The translations under genes were made by a program, and so were the position numbers. A stretch of DNA of 64,000 nucleotides from Fragilaria crotonensis (lineage: Eukaryota > Bacillariophyta > Fragilariophyceae > Fragilariales > Fragilariaceae): assembly GCA_022925895.1 (NCBI GenBank), contig JAKSYS010000183.1, positions 1-64,000 on the forward strand, written 5' to 3'. Shown one piece after another: positions 61,164-64,000 of this stretch. The notes beneath the pieces were generated by a model. That model worked only from the letters and a program-made list of their open reading frames with translations. It had not been told where the DNA came from and did no database searches. Numbering within the stretch: the first letter of the stretch is position 1; each line of letters begins with the position of its first letter.

Positions 61164-63799
61164 TCACCAACCTTGAGCGAGCTTTCGAATGCGTTCGAAA
61201 ACTTCGCGATTGAGGCCCTTGGTAAGGTAGTCAGCCAACTGGTCAGTGGTTGCAATCTTGAGCACTTCAACATCTCCGTTGCGGACGTGGTGCCAAAAGA
61301 AGTGCCACTTAACCAGGAAGTACTTGGTGCGATTAGTAATGCGTTGCTTGGTAGCGAGCAGCAGAGCACCGTTGTTGTCTTCAAAGACGCGGCAGCGAAT
61401 GGTAGACTTGAAGTCAGGTGGCAGAGTCAATTCCTTGCAGATTTCTCCAAGAAGATCACGAAGTGGCAACAGAGTCCTCATGCTTGCACTGAGAGCAGAG
61501 TACTCAGATTCCAATGTGGACAGGGAGATCTCTGTTTGTAGTTGAGACTTCCAGAGAATTGGACAACCTCCAAGGGTGATGATGTAGCCGGTGCGGGACT
61601 TGGCGCTGGTGTCAGAATGATCAGGGTCACGGCCATGGAGTCCAGCAAAGTCAGCATCAACATAGCAATCAAGAGAGAGGTCGCCAGTTGGAGTCACAAC
61701 AGTTCCTTTGTCAGCAGTACGATGCAAGTAGCGGACAATGCGTTTGATTGCAATGGCATGGCTCTTCTTGGGAGAATGATTGAACCTGGCAACTTGACTT
61801 ACTGCAAATGTGATGTCTGGTCTTGTGTTTGTTGACAAGTACAAGAGCATTCCAACAATAGAGCGGTAGTTCCAGAACTCATCCATGGGTTCTCCATCAG
61901 GGTCAATCCCAAGGCATGCTTGCAAAGCAGGGGTGTGGTTGGAGTTGCAGTCTTGAAGTCCTGTTGCCTTTATGATCTTCTGGATCAAACCCTTTTGTGT
62001 TAGGGTGACAGTGTTGGCAACTTCATCCTTGACAAACTTGATTCCAAGGAAGTCAGTGAATGTGCCTTCACGAGTGAACTCCAAACCCAAATCAGTAAGA
62101 TCCTGGAACAGTTTGTCAAGATCCTTCTTGTTGGAGTAGGCAATCCCAAGATCATCAACATAGAGAACAATCATGATGGTCTTGTTGTACAAGAGGCATG
62201 AGTCTGTGGCACTCTGCTTCAATCCTTGGAGGAGGAGTGCTTCACGAATGTGTTGATACCAAAGGTGGGGAGCAACCGAGAGACCGTAGAGGCTCTTAAC
62301 AAGTCGTAGGCAAGTCCTTTGGTCGCTTGGCTGATCAGACTTGAAGCCCCTTGGCATGTGGATCCAGACTGGGTCAGTTAGGTTAGCTTGGACAAAGGCA
62401 CTGCTGAAGTCAATGGAGCAAGTTTGCCATCCCAATGTTAGGGACAAGACAAGGAACAATCGAACTGAACTCCAAGCAACAACTGGGGCATAGGTTTCAG
62501 GTTCTCCTTCTTCAAGGTCGCCTCGAACACAGTAGCGCGCTTTGTACTTGGTGATTTCTCCATCTGGGGATCGCTTGCGCCGAAATACCCAAGTCCCTGG
62601 GAGAATCTTGGTCTTGGCTTCAAGGATACTGACTTCCTTCCAAGTTCCATTCTTCTCAAGGCTTGCCACTTCCTTGGCAGCTGCCTCCATCCACTTGGTC
62701 ACATGCTCAATGTCAGCCATAGCTTGGTCAAAGCTCAGAGTGTCAGGATCAGATGCAGTTGCCTTGAAGGCAGTTGGGGAAAGGATGATTCCATTTTCCT
62801 CAAAGATCCAAGCACTTGGAGAAGCCAAGTATCCATGGCCTTGAGTGTTGTCGTATCCAAGGCGTTGTGGTGCTGCGCGAATGCGGTTGGACCGGCGCGG
62901 AGACGTTGGTGGCGGAGGCGACTTGACTGGTTGCTCGTCACGTGGTGAGTCAAGGGCGAATGCATTGTCTGGAACAGGACTCTCCCTCGCTTCAGACATT
63001 GGGGTCTGCTCCAGAACTGGGGAGAAGATTGGCTGATGAACTGGGGAGATCGGGGTAGCTGGTACCTTGCGTGGCGTCGCTTCCTTGGCTTGTGAGCTGG
63101 AGTGTGGACGGCGTTGCAGAGATGAAGTTCTGATGTCTGGCGTTGGAGGAGACTGGAGAGACCGAAGATCGATAGACTGCTCCCTCGTTTGAGACATCAA
63201 AGGAGTTGGAGGCCTTGGAGTGAGCAATGGAGAACTTGGCAATGGCTGTTGGACAGTTGGTGTCCTGGGTGGAGCCTCAGCCAAGGGAGGAACTGGGAGT
63301 TGTTCAATTGCAACAGCTTCATCCATGGAGGCAGCAACTCTTGTTTGGTTCTCATTGATGGCTTCTGTAGCTTGGGAGTCCATTCGCGCTTCCTCTGTAG
63401 CATCATTGTCGTCGTCGTCATCGAATGGGAACTGATATCTTGAGTCGCCAAACAAACGGGCCCAACGCGTTGTATTAAAATCCGGGAGGGCATCCACATT
63501 AGTAGCCACCGTTGCAAACCAGTCATCAAACACAATGTGATATTGGGGAGTGATGTACCCTGTCTCTGGATTCAAAACCAAGGGGACTGTGCTTGCATGC
63601 TTCTTGGAGAGCCCCATGTTGACGCAGCGGATGGACCGAGGCTTCCAGCGAGGCAGCTTCTTTCCATCTGCAATGGTTTTCTCAAGAGCATACACAGGAC
63701 ATCCCCACACATGCAGATCATGATACTTCCTTTGCTCCCACCTGGACTTAGTGAAGACATCACTTGGACAGAGACCTGTTGCCAAATCAGGAACATCAT
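61164..63799 (-). CDS. pol: Copia pol 3' part: integrase C-terminus, RT, RNase H (open frame)
   Basis: Open for 884 codons if read from 63818, but the first residues (MVLAPLDD) are encoded by the transposon end, so the gene is cut at 63800. Residues 10-50 are the end of the integrase core (PDLATGLCPSDVFTKSRWEQ), 53-101 the integrase C-terminal region (KKLPRWKPRSIRC...YHIVFDDWF), and 105-330 a Pro/Ser-rich linker with PRRSNRIRAAP. RT is at about 385-620 with WVFRRKRSPDGEITKYKARY, SIDFSSAFVQANL (Asp) and YVDD at 553-556. RNase H is at about 715-850 (YVDADFAG, STLESEYSAL, EDNNGALLLA), followed by LADYLTKGLNREVFERIRK. All RT and RNase H catalytic residues are present. Confidence 0.92.
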
Positions 63800-64000
63800 C
63801 TAAGGGTGCCAAAACCAAGTCGGCTCTTGGATATGAAAAACCAATTATCTTTGATATGAGAATTTTTTGTTCATAATTTTTACCTAAAATATAGGTAAAA
63901 ACTTAGGACTAAAGAGCTTGTACATCATGTGTATGAAGCGGGTTTCCTCGTATTCCTGAACTCTGAAATTTATGTTTCCTGAACTTTTTCATCTCTTGCA
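63800..64000. mobile_element. Left end of the EnSpm-like element (right copy), cut by window end
   Basis: Terminal repeat CTAAGGGTGCCAAAAC at 63800-63815, followed by the same subterminal sequence as 6781-6965, including the first TTCCTGAAC motifs. Confidence 0.88.

Larger units (their letters stand above)
56946..64000. repeat. Large direct repeat, right copy
   Basis: Same sequence as 1-6965, in the same order and orientation, still continuing at the window end. It contains the same copia insertion (TSD CTTTA at 60430-60434) and the same left end of the EnSpm-like element (63800), so both insertions predate the copying event. The pol frame is intact here. Confidence 0.93.

Overview
The window looks like nuclear DNA of a pennate diatom. 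The retrotransposon polyproteins have the features of the diatom Ty1/copia lineages (CoDi type). The DNA transposons carry gene sets I associate with diatom genomes, and the host genes are lineage-specific secreted and membrane proteins with no household homologue that I recognise. The species cannot be fixed from the sequence; Seminavis or a close raphid relative is my guess. No prokaryotic, organellar, tRNA or rRNA feature was seen.

The host content is a tandem array of one cassette. A full cassette reads, left to right: gene S (+, small secreted Cys-rich protein with KGKG motifs), gene M (-, four-segment membrane protein with a variable acidic N-terminus), a shared divergent intergenic region, then gene P (+, single-pass protein with a Pro-rich ectodomain). 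Cassette I is S 276-691, M 1172-2846 and P 28566-29185. II is M 29465-30683 and P 32984-33875. III is M 35325-36833. IV is S 38347-38754 and M 39139-40284. V is M 52226-53893 and P 54822-55713. At 56946 cassette I starts again and runs to the window end. Orientation never changes, and repeat number, gene loss and frame integrity differ between cassettes.

The rest is transposons, layered on the array. A CoDi-type element (3442-28248, TSD CTTTA) splits the M/P pair of cassette I. It is itself interrupted by an 11.8-kb EnSpm-like DNA transposon (6765-18577) carrying a transposase, a GNAT-like domain, a Ulp1-like protease and a papain-fold-like ORF, and by a 5-kb non-autonomous relative (21653-26607). 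A TTA-flanked MITE (31377-32784) sits between M and P of cassette II. A solo LTR (34346-34721) lies in the spacer after cassette II. Between cassettes IV and V three TTA-flanked elements stand end to end (41215-46816). The middle one is a PIF/Harbinger element broken by a hAT-type MITE and by a 5'-truncated LINE. A second copia element (47377-52237, TSD GTCTG) has landed at the stop codon of M in cassette V.

Bases 1-6965 and 56946-64000 are the same sequence apart from scattered small indels and a few substitutions, including identical transposon junctions. In two genes each copy is broken at a different place while the other is intact there. This points to residual sequencing error, and to either a very recent ~57-kb tandem duplication or an assembly overlap such as the ends of a circle. 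Several frameshifts called below may therefore be base-calling errors.
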